In this document: one piece after another, positions 23,853 through 37,937 of the stretch
How positions within the stretch are numbered: position 1 is the first letter of the stretch
Layout: every line of letters begins with the position of its first letter
NCBI GenBank assembly: GCA_037074615.1
Contig: CM073522.1
Coordinates: forward strand, 25,170,962 to 25,234,961
From: Leucaena leucocephala
Taxonomy: Eukaryota > Streptophyta > Magnoliopsida > Fabales > Fabaceae
Reading direction: 5' to 3'
Length of the DNA: 64,000 bases
Position numbers and translations under genes: made by a program
Notes under the pieces: model-generated
The model's input: the letters and a program-made list of their open reading frames with translations, nothing else
Databases searched by the model: none
Told to the model about the DNA's origin: nothing

Positions 23853-24753
23853 CCCTATGTTAATTACAAAAATTATCTTTTAGAGAAAGAAAACAAGAAA
23901 TTAATCCAAGAAATATGGAAGAGATCAGAAGCTGAGAATTCGATTGTTAAAACTTTTCCTTTCTCTCAATTTGGAGGAACCTTTCCATAAAATCCCAAAA
24001 TAGTTTGGATAATTTTAAAAGATTAATGCAAAAAAAATTATTATTCTAATAAGCTAACTTCTCCGTCCTAATGATTCTGATACAAAAATAAAACTAACAA
24101 ACTTTTTCTTTCCTTCCAGCATAGTACTATCATCCCATTCAATAGTTTCCAAAGAATAATATGCAGAGGCCACACACACACACACATATATATACTAGAT
24201 TCAAATATATATAGTTTCCAAATGAAAAACAAGTTGAAACATACCTTTGTTGATGACATTCCCAGCTCTTAATTTTGCCAACATCTTTTCTTTGATAATC
24301 TTATCCCAAAAACCTGGCTTTGATCAATAATCACTTAGGAGAGATCTATGTATATATATGCAATCATATATATATATATAACAAACAACTTCTTAGGTAT
24401 TCTGTTGATGATGAAGATGTTACCTGCTCTGTGTTTGCTTATAAAGACACATCACAGGGTCGTTATAAGGATTCACTCTCAAGTTTTCATGTTGATGTAT
24501 TCTGCTAATTAATCTTTTATAGAGAAGCAGAATAATAATATATATAAAGTAATTATTTTTTTCCAAGTTATTTGCAGGCTTTCAGGCTGAAATTGATATG
24601 TGTATATATATAGCTCTATCCCTTTTCCTTCTTCAGGACTTTATGGCCTTTTTGGCTCATTTTCTCTTATAAGATTTGTCCCTTTTTAAGTTATCATGCA
24701 AGCTTACACAAATTATATATTCCTTCTCAAGTACAATACAAGTGTAACATACA

Positions 24754-24807
<54 letters not shown>
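24754..24807. repeat. (TA)n microsatellite
   Basis: About 26 TA units, roughly 470 bp upstream of the UPF0496 exon 1. Confidence 0.95.
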
Positions 24808-24809
<2 letters not shown>

Positions 24810-25733
24810 TGATTAATTAATATTTACATATGACAGAGTTTGATTGAGTCCATATATGTCTGCGTGTGAGAGTACAAAATTTTATAACCTAGAAAATTAA
24901 TTACTCATATATTGATCATAAACCCTTGTAAATGCTGAAATTCGACATATAAATGTTAAAATTTGTCTTGTAAATGAGACTGAAGAAATATAATAATTAA
25001 TTTTCTTTTTCTAAAATAGAAATAATTAATTTTCTTATTTGAGACCTAATTGTAATTATCCCTAATAAAAAATGTGAGACAAACAATGGTGTATTTCGAT
25101 TGGCATTTGAAGAGTTGAAAATCCCACTTAAACATCAAAATCGATCATAATAATTAACCTAGATTTTCTCAAACCATGTAATTAAAGGGACATTGCCTTT
25201 ATGGTAATTAATCCCATATATGTTAAATGAACTGATATATAGCGAAAATCACCTTTGAAATATAACTATATATATTACTGGTAATTTGCATATAGCCTCA
25301 CAAACATTTTAGAGATCCAAATTCAATCCAAACACAATACCAAAGAAGAAGCAGGTATATAAAACCAATGGTGCTAAAGAGAAAATGTATAAGGTACTCG
25401 ATTCCTCTTAAATGTGATCTAATTTTTAACTTTATGTATGAAAAAATAAACGTCAAGAGAGATAACTCCAATCAGATCCAAAGAATATATACTCAAATTT
25501 GATTAATAAATGATACTGAATACCATACGAGATTATATATGAAAGCACATAATAAAACTAGAGTTTTTACCTCTTGATAATTGCATGGCCCATCTCCAGC
25601 TAAGGACGAAACTTGTTCAAATTTTAAAAATAAAAATCGTCGAACAGAAGAGTTTTGCTGGCTAAACCTCTCAAAGCAATTGATTGTTATATTGTCGTAT
25701 TATTTGCATACACAAGCGTTGCCTATATATATA

Positions 25734-25772
25734 TGTGTGTGTGTGTGTGTGCGTGTATATATATATATATAT
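25734..25772. repeat. (GT)n(TA)n compound microsatellite
   Basis: A GT run passes into a TA run, interrupted by one GCGT. Confidence 0.9.
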
Positions 25773-27285
25773 CTTCCAAACCTCAAAATGGATATAGCTC
25801 AAGAGACCCACCATTAATAATTATTGTCATCATCATTTGACCAATTTTTTATTTTTACTTTTTCTGTTCAGGTGTTCGTAACGTAAATATATTAATTGTG
25901 GGTTTTTTTTTGGCCTCTCGTAATTAATGAACCAGAAGATATTGAACGTTTATGCCACGTTAATTTGTAAATGGATAAGCATATAACCTATAACAAGTTA
26001 TAAACCTAAATACCTAAATAGAAATGAAATTGGCATTAGGTGTTAATGAGACAAGCTATCTTTTAGGGTAATAGTGAGTCAACTTAGATATTTTCTTATG
26101 CTTGTGGATTCTACTAGATAATTATTAATTATTGATCACATTAATTACTATCAAAATATCTTATGTAAGATGCATGAACCTCTAACGCCATTATCATAAA
26201 AAAAATATTTAATTCCTTATAAAATAATATTTAAACGTCCATGGAATCCAAAACCTCCACTAATTAATTTCAAAAGCAGTATATTGTGTTCATCTTTGAT
26301 ATAAAACTTGGATCATTCAACTTTAATTGAAACTGTTTATATTTCTAATTTCATTTGTTTTATTTCTATTTTCAATTCTCATTTTAAATTAGTCATTAAA
26401 AATTATCTCATCATTATATTATACTCCTTTTAAAATAAAAGGTATAAGCATCATTTTTTTATAAAAAGGACATTATACTTTTTTTATATTTATCCACATG
26501 TATCTATGTTAATAACAATCGACTAGTTCAGTTCACATGAACGTAGATCACAATGGTTGAGCTAGAATAACCTACAGCCAATTGATTTAAACTTTCGGTG
26601 GTAAAAACAAATTATATACTCTAGTTACTGTTACTGTAACTGAAAAATGTTTGATAATATCGGGACAAATGCGAGTTCTCATTAATTACAACGAAAATAA
26701 TATAACATTTTCAATATTTATTGATTGATCAGTTGATAAATATTCAGTAACGAAATATATTAGTCTCAATTTAATATAAATAAAATATTACTTAATCAAA
26801 AATTGGATTGGATTAATTAATGCAATTATTGAAGATATTTTTGATGGATTTGAATGTGAAGTCATCGCTTAGAAGGAGAAGTTACGTACGTAGCTAGCTA
26901 GGGCTGTGTTGCCAAACTTGAAACCCAAGTCCATCTTTTTTCTTTCTATTTTTCTGTCTGTTTCTCGGGAAAGCCATAAAGAAAATAAGAAGAAAAACGC
27001 ATATATTTGTGAGCGTCGTTCACAAGGAGACAAGCCGACCAAATCAGCAATCTCGTGAAAGAGTTAGGAATTATAGAGTCATGAGTATAAAATATTAACC
27101 ATTTTTAGGTTATGCAAAAGATATACACTTCAATCAAAACCCATAATTAATGCATGAGTGGTTCCTTCACAGATAAGAGATTCCTTAAGTGAGGAAAGAA
27201 ATAGAAAAAGAAGAAAATTCAGAATATGGATATGCATGCGTGGAGATTTCAATTTGTGATGAGATGTTTTAGGGGCGCGCGCCCT

Positions 27286-27286
<1 letters not shown>

Positions 27287-27331
<45 letters not shown>
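27287..27331. repeat. (CA)n(TA)n compound microsatellite
   Basis: A CA run followed by a TA run that abuts the left LTR of the copia element at 27333; the copia element inserted at its edge. Confidence 0.9.
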
Positions 27332-27332
<1 letters not shown>

Positions 27333-27677
27333 TGTTATAAATATTGTAATATTAAGTGTGAATATCATAACTTCTTAAATTATCTTTTAGAGTTTTACAC
27401 TAAACCTATATAACCTATAAATGAATAGCCTCTTCGGAGTTTTCTACGATTAATACACATAACTTTCAAATGTTATATATTCTATAATTATATATATTTA
27501 TTTTTTGTGTAACTCTTGAAATAGAATTTAAAGATTTGTGGCCTATAAATAGTGGACATGTACAAAGTGATTGTAAGCTTGAAATAATGGAATAATAATC
27601 ACCCCATCTTTCTTTCCAATTCTTTCTTACCTTTCTCATCATAAATCTCTCTTGCATTTTCCTTTATTTCCATAACA
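27333..27677 (+). repeat. 5' LTR of the copia element
   Basis: It begins TGTTATAAATATTGTAAT and ends TTTCCATAACA. TATAAATA at 27544-27551 is a likely promoter, and the 3' LTR keeps the same box at 33499-33506. Confidence 0.85.
27544..27551 (+). promoter_or_regulatory. TATA box in the copia 5' LTR
   Basis: TATAAATAGTGGACATGT is kept in both LTRs, which suggests the element's transcription start lies about 30 bp downstream. Confidence 0.6.
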
Positions 27678-30600
27678 CGTTATCAGCACGAGTTTGTTCT
27701 GAAAATTTTGAGGTATGAACTTTTTATAGATTCATATATTCTTATGGTATATGATAATGCTCCATGTTAGCTTCCTTTTACACAATTATTTCTTTTTACC
27801 CAATTATCATGTGCAATTTTAATGTTATGTATATTTACTATATCTATTATGTTGTATATCTCATATTATGCTATTTTTTTATTTGTTCTGTACTTTATTT
27901 TATATATTTGTATGTTTACGTTATCTATTGATTTATATTATTTTTGTTACTTTGATTTATGATATATATCTCTCTTTTTTGTTGTTATCTTTCATCTTTT
28001 TATTTATTTTTAAGTTAGCTTTTATATTATTTATTGTTATATATTCACAGCATTATAATCGATAAATACATACGCATAGTTTATTCCACTTACATTTCAT
28101 TCATTTGGTTTGTTTATGTTGTTTGGTTATATAATTATATTTATTTGGTTGAGATTGAATTTATTTAATTTATTTTGTTCCAAGGTTATTCTTCCCCTAA
28201 TTTAAATTGCTATATTTATATTTATATTACTAATTCTCCCTCCCTCTCCCTGAATTTATGTTTTAATAGATTTATTTATTCTTTTTATATTTTGTCTCTC
28301 TCTCTATATTAAATGGCCAGCAGCCATAATACTTTTGTGATTAAATGACCAAAAGTCATATCACTTTTAATAATGATTATTTGATAGAAGACAATCTTGT
28401 GGTTCTTATGGATGGTATGGCGGACTAAAATATTGTGACAATTTGATGATATAATGATTGCAAATATCAAAGCTCTGAAAGCTAATGACTGATTTTAATT
28501 ACACAAAGAGCTTGTAGTTTTGAAAGATTTTTACAATGGTCCTGAAGATCAATATATAAAAAAATTGATAATGTGCTATTAAAATCAATAGAACATAACT
28601 ATGGGGGTGTAATCCTATGAGAAAATATTACAAGATGACCATAAGTCATATAAACAAAAAAAATAAATGTTACAATATGACTAGAAGTCATATGGACAAA
28701 AGGTAAATATTAAAATGTAACCGAATTTCATATGGACAAATATGCATCAATTCATTGAAATTAAATGTCAAAATTGGTGATGACATCAAAAGGATTATGA
28801 GATTTTATAAAAAAATATAAAAAGTAATTGTGACTCTCAATGCCATAAGTTGCGGAGAAAAATGCCAAAAATAATAATTATAAGCCTAGAAGGCTATATG
28901 ATTTTTAATTCTTATTATTGCTTAAATTTATTGCGATTAATTTGTGAGAGATAAGTTTATATATATGGTTTTGGCTTTATTTAATTCTGGTGCATTAGAT
29001 CATATATAATCTTATTTGTGGGTACAAAATTATACTATATTTGTTGAAATTTTATCTATGCATAATTTTGTGATCCAAGTTAACCATGATTTCATCTTAA
29101 ATCATGAAAGTAAAAAATTTAGATTCCAGATGTATGCTTTACTAAAGAAAATGAAGATTAGAAATGAAGTAAGTGATAGGTAATAAATTCAATTAACTGA
29201 CTATTTGATGTGTTTCAAATATGTCATGAGATATATGATCATCTATTCAACTCCATAGAATTAAAGCGTAGTAATCAGTGGAGATCATATTGCTTCCTAT
29301 AGTGATAATATACTTAACCATATTTCTCTTTTGGATATTATTTTTAAAAAATTAAGAAAGGAATAAACGACTTACTTTGAACACAAAATATTTTGTGAAA
29401 GGATTAGAATGAAAGCAGCGGCTATTACAGGCAAGTGTTATAACATACAAGTATATAGAAGAAACTTTCTCTATCATTTTATTACTAATTATACATTTAT
29501 AAACATTAACATTCAAATGAAGTTAGAGTTCAAGGGGAAGGTAGGCTTGTAACATTTTACATTATTATTGTCTTTATTAATGTCTTTTAATGGTAAAATT
29601 ATTTCTCTAACAATCCTATATATCCTTGAGATACATATATAGGATTATTTACATGAGTAATGAGACATTAAAGAACCTAGTATTTTGATTTTAGAATATA
29701 TTACTTCAAATTATTAAGTCAATCTTTTTTTAATATCAATTTGAGATTTTTTTGTTTATCGTATTCAAAGCAAAGCGCAGAGGGCTATGCTTTAGAAAAG
29801 GTACATTCCTTCTCTATAATTTTGCATACACACAACAAGTGGTACATGTTTTTATTCTCCTTTAGCTAAGCATACATGGCATTCATCATTTATGTTCATA
29901 TTAACATATGCATGGTGAAACCAAAGTATTACTAACGCTTAAATTGGCTAATTAATTTGTCCTTTATGGGCTTTTAATGTGATTGGATTTTATGTATTTT
30001 AAATATACATTATATATTCTATTTGCTTTTAATGGGATTTCTTTCCGTTATGTGTATTATCAATGTTTTAAAAGTCTATTAAAATGTTGAAATATTCGAG
30101 GGGTAATCAAAATTTCTCAATTTTAGCGATTCACATATTTAGTTACATATATTATAGTTATAGAATGAGAAAATAAATGGTGAAGTTATTTTCTAGAAAT
30201 ATGTTTGTAATTTACATTTTAAATTTTGCTTTGAATACTATTTAAGAATGATGAGTTGTCTATTGCAATATTCAATATCTCTGTGCGTGAGTACTATTGA
30301 TAATTGTAGAATCAAAGTTTGGTGGTGCCAAAGTCATCATGTTGCTTAGTTTGTGAGATTTAAAAGGGAAAGAAAATATTTTTCCCATTTAAATTAGGAA
30401 AATGGAGATTTATTGTTATGAGAAAATTTATCAAGCATGAATGATTGATCTATCTATTCACTATATAGTTGTGTATTCATTAAAAATGTCAGTAATTTAT
30501 TATTTCCTTTCGGTTAGTGGATCTATTCAAACTTTTACGGTGTTTAGTTAATATATATGAAATTGATCTATATATATTAAAAAAAAATATTGTAATGGAA

Positions 30601-33286
30601 GATGGATGTTCATTTCATTCCCCATTATATATGAGGTATTGACGAAAATTGTAATGAAGAATTTATTTTAATTAAGTAATGGTTACTGATTAACTTTGTT
30701 TAGTAATTCCTATAATTGGGATGTCAGGTATAATTATACTTATTATAATCCATCGATTTATCACAAAAATATTATGATAAAATATATATGTTGTAGATAA
30801 TTTTAAATATTAGGTTTATTGTTGGTTACAATAAATCAGAAGTTTATTGATCAAATAGATATATTTTTGGTATAATTTGTTTTATCATCATAAATAATGT
30901 AATAAATTATTAAAAATTATGTATTAACGTCCATTGAAGAAACAGAAGATTTTTCATGAATAGGAAATATAAGAATTAACACGTGCTGCTTGTTCTCAAA
31001 CAAAATTGATCATGAGAATCTCACTAGTTATGATTTATAGAATGGATATTTATATTTCTGAAAATATATGAAATTCATATATATGGGCCCATTCAGAAAG
31101 TATATAAACCATATAAGTATTCAATAAATCTGATAGATTAATCTATAAGATGGTTATATATGTGATTATTATGAGTTTGTAACCAGAAGATGGCAAGATT
31201 ATTTAAATAAATCATTATGTTGAATGCACAATTTCTAAAATATGTGATCCTGAAAATATTCTCTAATGCTAGTGAGATTATATATTAGCAAAATTATTTA
31301 TTAACGCCTCCATGAATAGCTGGATCAGTGCTTATGAGAACAAGATTTTGATTTTAGTATTACAATACACATCAATCCAACAAAATTCTCCCAATTAAAT
31401 TAACTTTTGATTAGGAGCTAGATATTTTTTTAATATGCATTGCTTATTTCTATTGATTCACCATAATGCAAACAAATGGCTATTAAAAGAAAGGTAGGAT
31501 AAATGTTGGATAAGAACTTCCTTCTGCTTGTTTGTCTCTAAATGAAACATAGTAATGTTTCTAAGGGAAACAAATGGATTTATAGAACTTACACTACATG
31601 ATTAGTTGACTATCATTTGACAAAGTTTTTTCAATATGAGGGGGAGAAATTCAGTAGCTAGAAAAGAGAAACATAAAGAATACATTATTACTATCAAATG
31701 CAAGATCTTTAAATATAGTAGTATGAACCAGAAGTTCATAAAATATTACAAAATATCTGCCAAATATGATTACTGACCTAAATGAGGATTATCAAATATC
31801 ATATTTCAGTTGAAAATACTCCAATTAGTATAAATCAAAATGAGACATGTTTGAAGCATGAAAGGTTAATTTGTTCCAAATATAATATTAGAAATATTGG
31901 AGCATGTAATTAAGATAACCATATTAAGGAGGTAGATACTTTAGAAGAGTACCTAAACATAACTACTTGCAAAAAAAACTCAAAAGAGATTCAGGTACTT
32001 AAAAAGTAATAAAGAGAGCTCAATAAGTTATGTCACGCAAAGAAAAACTGGAATTAAAAAATAAAGTTGTTAATAACAGTTTTGATAATAATACTCACAT
32101 GATCAAATGAGGATCTTGTGTGTAAATCTGTCATGTAAAGTACAGGAAAAAATGTTTGGCTAAAAAAGAAAAGAAAAAGGGCAAAGACACAATGAAAATA
32201 GAATTTATTCTTTTCAATATGTAAAAATTATGGACCTGCAATCTAAACACTTGAGATATAAAGTTATTATGAAATATATAAACATTTATATGAAAATAAA
32301 TATTTTCACAAAAGCTAATGATGAATATGATAAGGAATATTATTTTGTGGTGGATGCAATACTTTTTGCATTTATTACTAGTTTAGCAGTATATAGAAAT
32401 AAAATATGTGTCTAATAAATATTGTTAAAGCCTATATATATATGGCTTACTAAATAGTAAAATTTATATGATAATCTTTTAAGGATTTAAAATTCCTAAA
32501 GCATTTAGAGTTGAATATCCAATGATGTCACAATCTTTGAATTTTTTCTATGACTATTTTGTCTATAAAAATATATTAAATTTAATAGACCATAAGTCTG
32601 ATATGTTTATTCTAGTATAATATTTACATATTATTTTGATATTGCATGTTGTAATTATTGCCAAAATTAAGTTTCTGCAGATACACAAAGGGATAATGAA
32701 ATTGATATTTGATGTGATAGTTCTACGAAACATTAAATGAAATCATTTTGTTTTGAATAAATTGAACATGTGAATTCAAAATATATCATAGTGATTTTTA
32801 AGATGATTTTTCTATTATTTTCATAGTGCATAAGGCAGATGAAGAGTATGTTGATAATTCAACATATCTAGAAGATACGTTAGAGGAATATACTTAAAAA
32901 ATATGACAATGTATTATGTATAGTTCGAAAAATAAAAGAAAGATATGCTCAAAAGATATTGAAATAATCTGCTTGAGAAACTAGAACATTATGTTCAAAT
33001 GAAAGGATGAATAGTGATGTTGTCATCAGGTAAAGTAAAATTGATGTTGTCATAAGGGGATGTAAATTAAATGTGATATTATCATCAGAGAGTAAAGATC
33101 ATACTATACTCTTTTTCCCTTAACCAAAGTTTTGTCCTATTGAGTTTTCCTAGTAAGATTTTTAACAAGGCATCTTCAATATATATTGTGTACTCTTTTT
33201 CTTTCACTAGGTTTTTGTCCCACAGGATTTTTCCTAGTAAGGTTTTAATGAGGCACAATATTTATTTATGGATATATAAGGGGGAG

Positions 33287-33641
33287 TGTTATGAATATTA
33301 CAATATTAAGTGTGGATGTCCATAATTTTCTAAGTTATCTTTTGAAAGTCTACATTAAAGTTATGTAACCTAAAAATAAATGATCTCTTGGAAGTTTTCT
33401 ATGATTAATACACATAACCTTCAAATGTTATATATTCCACATTTATGTAAATTTATTCTTTACGTAACTCTTGAAATAGAATTTAAGGACTTGTGGCTTA
33501 TAAATAGTGGACATGTATCAAGTGATTGTAAGCTTGGAATAATTAAATAATAATCATACCCTCTTTCTCTCCAATTCTTTCTTGCCCTTCTCATCTCTTT
33601 CATCCCAAATCTCTCTTATATTTTTCTTTATTTCCATAACA
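33287..33641 (+). repeat. 3' LTR of the copia element
   Basis: It begins TGTTATGAATATTACAAT directly after the purine tract and ends TTTCCATAACA, followed by the TATCT duplication. Confidence 0.85.
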
Positions 33642-34603
33642 TATCTAATATTATTATGATATTATTTTGAAATTATTAAAATTAGAGTGGCTTTGTATGT
33701 TTAAATGAACTACCACTCCGATTTTTAATATAGAACTTAATTGAGGAGTTGATATTGATCCTAAATATAAGCTCTATTTTTTATATTTGTCTATTTTTTT
33801 AAATTACCCTTATTGATACTCTTTTAACAATAATCAAATAAGAGAGAGAAATGGTTAAGAAAGATGATTAGTGTATTTCATAAAAATAATATCCCATATT
33901 AACTAATTTAACTAATTTTTTTAATCTAATCAAATTAATTAAATAGATTATATAAAAGATTAGAGGAGTATAAGATAAGTGGTACAATCCATAGTCTTTG
34001 AACAATATATATTAGTTACTATAATATTAAAACTCAATTTAAGTCAGTTGGTCGAACAATAAATTATTGAACCAATTCTTTGACCAACTTGATTAAAAGT
34101 TTTTGATAGGTTGACCAAGTTAGATTTTGTATTTTTTTCCCCAATAAACCTGAAACAACATCTTTTAGAGTTTAAGAAAATAACAGTTGTCATATTTATG
34201 TTTTTGTAATTATATTTTATTGGATTATGTGTTTGTACATGAATAATATTCTATTTCTTTATCAATTAAGGAATTTTTTATTTAAATGTTACTCTTTATA
34301 AGTTTATATATGAATATTCTTTATATTTTAATTATATTATATTATTTTGATCATGATAAAGTTGACCTCAATTAACCATTGATTAAATCATTACATTGCT
34401 TTCTAAAAGTTGCGTTTCATAGATATTTTGATTTTGATTTGATCTTGATTCGCGTTACCTCCTCACATGCTTAACGTGCTTCAACTTCTTCCACATATAT
34501 ATCTTAAGGTCTCTCATTCTATCTGTAACGTCATTCATTATTTTCTGGGTCAGGGTTGCAATAACGATACGTAGAATACAAGATACTAATACTTTGGCCG
34601 TGT

Positions 34604-34638
<35 letters not shown>

Positions 34639-35059
34639 CGTTTTAGAATTAGGAGGCTATTATAATTTATATTTAAATTAATGAATTTTCGTCAAGTTTA
34701 GGTGTGTGTGTGTGTTTTTCATCTTCAGATTTAATAGCTTTAGCTAAATTTTGTTAAGAAAAAAATTGTCTTCGAGGCATAAAGATCCTCATTAGTGAAG
34801 AATAACAAATTGAGTTATTGCATTGTTTTAATTAATATTTTTATTTATTAAAAATCTTATTTAAAAAAGTATCATACCTGATCTTATCTATATATGTTGA
34901 TTTTTTTATAAAATTTAAAGATCTATCAAATTTTATTTAAATTTTTAGCATACAGTTACTTATAAAATATATTGAAAAAATATAAATCTTTACATATTCT
35001 TTGTAATTTTTAAAATAATTATATTCTAATATATGATATATGATTTCACTTAATTCACT
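33642..35059. other. AT-rich DNA without a supported gene
   Basis: I see nothing coding. A (TA)n run lies at 34602-34635 and a short (GT)n at about 34703-34715. Confidence 0.6.
34602..34635. repeat. (TA)n microsatellite
   Basis: About 17 TA units. Confidence 0.9.
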
Positions 35060-36691
35060 TCAAATATATAAACAAAATTTAGGAATTAATAAAAAGAAAG
35101 AATAATTATTAAAAAAATAGTTTGGGACCTAGAAAAATTAAGGAAAAAGTATGGAAAAAGTATTTTATGGACTAAGAAAATTATGAAAAATATTAATTCC
35201 ATAAAAGAGATCTAAATAATTCAAAAGCTATTTTCTAGGATTTAAGGGCTTATTTTATTAAAAAATTTAAGAAAAATAGTTTGAGGTTTTCGTTTATCTT
35301 GAAAATTTTAGGGAAACTATTTTATGAGATAAAGAAACTAAGTACCAAAAGAAATTCTTATAAAGTGATGGGGAATAATTTTGGAATTTAACAAGTGATT
35401 TAATTCCAAGAAAGCAAGTGTAATTTCAATTCCTATCAAAAGCTAAAACTGTATTTGGGCCAAAACCAAGCCTCATTGGATGAGTGTGGGACGTGTCCCA
35501 TCTAATCTAAGAGACTGAGACTCAGATTGTTATAAATGGGCGAAGAAATTAATATATATATAGAAGAAACTTATGGAAAATTGATTTTGGAAAATAACTT
35601 CTAGAGAATAATAGATTTTGGAGAATAGCTTATGGAGAATAAATTTTGGAGAATATTTTTTTTAAAAAAAAAGTGATTATGAAGAAATAAATATTTGAAA
35701 AGTTATTATTAGAATAATTTTTTGGATAGGTAAATTACCAAAAATAGCATATGGTAAAATGATAGAGAAAAAGATAGGGACAAAATGATCATTATACAGC
35801 CCAAAAGTTCTTTTTCCCACCCAAAAACTAGTACTACAAGTTTATCTAAAACTATAGTTTTGGACCTCTAAAATTGTAGTTTACTCCAAAAACTCTTTTG
35901 GATATTTGATATCTATTTATTTAATTTTTAGTTTAAACTATAGTTTGTCTCAAAAACATTTTTCAAACCATGGTTTTGAGGAAACCAAGCAGGCACTTAA
36001 ACACAACAAACACCCTCATTTATCCCTCATTTCGCCCAGCAACATATTTTAGAGAGAAAGGGAGATTGGCCTAGAGAGAGAACGGAGCTTGAAGGAGGGA
36101 GGAGAAGAGGAAATTTCTACATGCAAGTGACACTCTACACTATGGTAAGTGTCCAGATTCACATTCCACCTTTATTTTCTTGATTTGATGAGTATTTTGT
36201 CAGTGGATGGTGGCTAAAATTTGATGGTTAGTGAGAGAAAGTTAAGGAACAAGTGGAATAACTATAGTTAAGCAAAGATTCAAGCTTATAATGATGTTCT
36301 ATGACATTGATTGTGGCTAGAATGTTTGAATGTTGATGCTAGAATTTTTGGAGGCTGAAAACTGAACAAAATGCCCTCTGTTTTTAATTTTATTATATGC
36401 TAAAGTTATATTCAAGCGAAAAATAATATGTGCAAAGCACTTAGAGACTTCAAGGTGATGAATAGATGAAATGAGGTGATAAAACAAAGTTTTGTTCTTT
36501 CTCCTATTTCAGTCAATGTAACTTGGAGGGTAAAGGATTAAGTTTTGTTGAATATAAACTATTCAATATTCTTATACGGGGATTTCATAAAGCTAGAAAA
36601 TTTAATAATTCAAGGGAAGTGCTGTCTAAAATTTTAGAAGAAGGCAAAGTGCTTAAATATATAGAAGTTGTGTAGTAGTAGTGGTATTTTG

Positions 36692-36876
36692 TTTTTTGGT
36701 TGCCCACCCGGTTCACCGGAACTTTGCCCCGACTACATCCGGATTCGACCCGCGTCGCGCATCTGGCTATGGTGGGTGAGTCTCCCAACGGGGATTTTCT
36801 GCGTACGCCAAGGCTCGAACTCGAGACATCACTTAAGCGATACCGAGTCGCTTACCACTCGGACTAACCCCCGTTG
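36692..36876 (-). mobile_element. tRNA-derived SINE with 17-bp target duplication
   Basis: GTAGTAGTGGTATTTTG flanks it on both sides (36675-36691 and 36877-36893). On the minus strand it starts CCAACGGGGGTTAGTCCGAG, with an A-box-like TTAGTCCGAGTGG and a B-box-like AGTTCGAGCCTT about 35 bases later, then a GC-rich body and a short A-rich tail (ACCAAAAAA). Pol III boxes, a length of about 185 bp and a long duplication fit a tRNA-derived SINE. The family is not assigned. Its GC content stands out sharply from the AT-rich surroundings. Confidence 0.85.
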
Positions 36877-37937
36877 GTAGTAGTGGTATTTTGATGTACG
36901 AGAATGAATGCTTGATGTATTTTAATTTAGATATTTATGGAAGAAATTGGCCCCTGCTCTAAGGTGCTATAATGTGAATCAAGTGTCCTAAATTGCTAAA
37001 TCACACATATAAAGTATCTTGAGGACACTATGTGATGTTTGGAAATAATAGAGTTGAATTTCATGGATTTTTCCTTATCCCCTGTTTTGGACAGCAATGC
37101 CTAGCTAAGAGAGAGTTAACTTTTGGTTAAATTTAGCTATGGTAATGAGCTTAGTAGAGGTCTTGGAGTAGAAGCAAGTCTCTAGCATAAGTTTGGGAAT
37201 ATTATGATGGAGCTTTGAAAGCTAAAATTTCAAGTTGTTATAGAAGTGTTGGCCGAATGGTTTTTTGGGACAAAATGGTGTTTATAAGTTAGAAATTAAC
37301 TTGAGCCTTATTCAATTATGTTTTAGTCAGTAAAGATTTCAAAGAAAAGATAATAGAAGGAATTGTATGTGATTTAAGGTCTTTAGTTGGTGCGTACGAA
37401 TTCTGAAGGTTAGAACTAGAAACAAATATACATATTTAAGACATGATTTAAAGGCTTTCAAGATGTGTTTGATGATAAAAAGAACAAAGGCTTATGATTT
37501 TCTTTCCTTTGCCTTGTTTTGGTTAGCTATAGTTATAACGAGAAGTAATTGGGTTAAGGATCAAAATGTTAGGATGTGAAATTGTATACGTGCGAAGAGT
37601 ACAAGTTTAGAAGAATGATTCATAAAAGTGGAATTCAAGGGAAAGAGTTAAGTAAAAGGGTTGAGTCTCGGGCTACGACAAGAATTTATTATGCAACGGT
37701 TATGTACTATAGTTTAGTAGTAATATGCCCTGCGTGTTAACGAATATATAGGATTCGTTTTGTACCCCCATCCACCAAGGAAACAAGCTAAAAGGTCAAT
37801 AGGAAGGAAACTTGAAAGAAGGAATATCAGGTAGTAACCCTTTCTCTCATATCTTTATGCAATTATTTTGCATGTATGTTTTTGCCATAGTGATAAATAA
37901 GCATGTATGAACATGCGGTGGAATGAGTTCTAAAGTC

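Larger units (their letters stand above)
22046..24244 (-). other. Intron 1 of the UPF0496 gene
   Basis: The donor GTATGT is at 24244 and the acceptor TTTTTTCAG ends at 22046 on the minus strand. The intron holds AT microsatellites (22160-22180, 22780-22826), a CA/TA run (24171-24193) and a fold-back element (23333-23852). Its position is supported by frame agreement of the two exons, not by transcripts. Confidence 0.6.
20980..24284 (-). pseudogene. UPF0496 (DUF677) family gene, two exons, probably broken
   Basis: Exon 1 (24284-24245) encodes a short start, MLAKLRAGNVIN, and ends at a GTATGT donor. Exon 2 (22045-20980) follows a TTTTTTCAG acceptor, and the phase (1) fits across the 2.2-kb intron. 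Exon 2 carries family features in order: LRTKSYAEFF, FLFYDSNIKFSEILLEP, a hydrophobic double segment (CATLACGIVATTAAILAAHT and IVMGPAIILFF, about 21440-21340), then SRDLDTTSRLVARLHNEME and a coiled-coil-like C-terminus. The last 207 codons are intact from 21603. Two lesions lie early in exon 2: TAA at 21993-21995, where the family usually has tyrosine, and a frameshift near 21940-21950. UPF0496 proteins are plant-specific membrane-associated proteins of unclear role. A short protein from an internal ATG is possible but unproven. Confidence 0.75.
24285..27332. other. AT-rich intergenic DNA upstream of the UPF0496 gene
   Basis: I see no supported gene. The stretch holds microsatellites (24754-24807; GT/TA at 25734-25772; CA/TA at 27287-27331), a GC-only palindrome GGGCGCGCGCCC at 27273-27284, and probably the promoter of the UPF0496 gene near its left end. 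Confidence 0.6.
27333..33641 (+). mobile_element. Full-length, old Ty1/copia-type element, TATCT duplication
   Basis: Two LTRs of 345 and 355 bp (27333-27677, 33287-33641) bound a 5.6-kb interior, and TATCT flanks both sides (27328-27332, 33642-33646). A PBS-like TTATCAGCACGAG follows the left LTR, and a purine tract AAGGGGGAG precedes the right one. The region just before it, with repeated 'ccctagtaagg/ttttgtccca' phrases, is typical of copia 3' leaders. No long reading frame survives, and interior pieces such as repeated AGAAGTCATATGGAC (28330-28740) are only remnants. Visible substitutions and gaps between LTRs are frequent, so it is old and cannot move by itself. Confidence 0.85.

Noticed and set aside
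27273..27284. GC-only palindrome GGGCGCGCGCCC as a regulatory site
   Set aside because: It is isolated beside a microsatellite, and no known site or neighbouring gene explains it.
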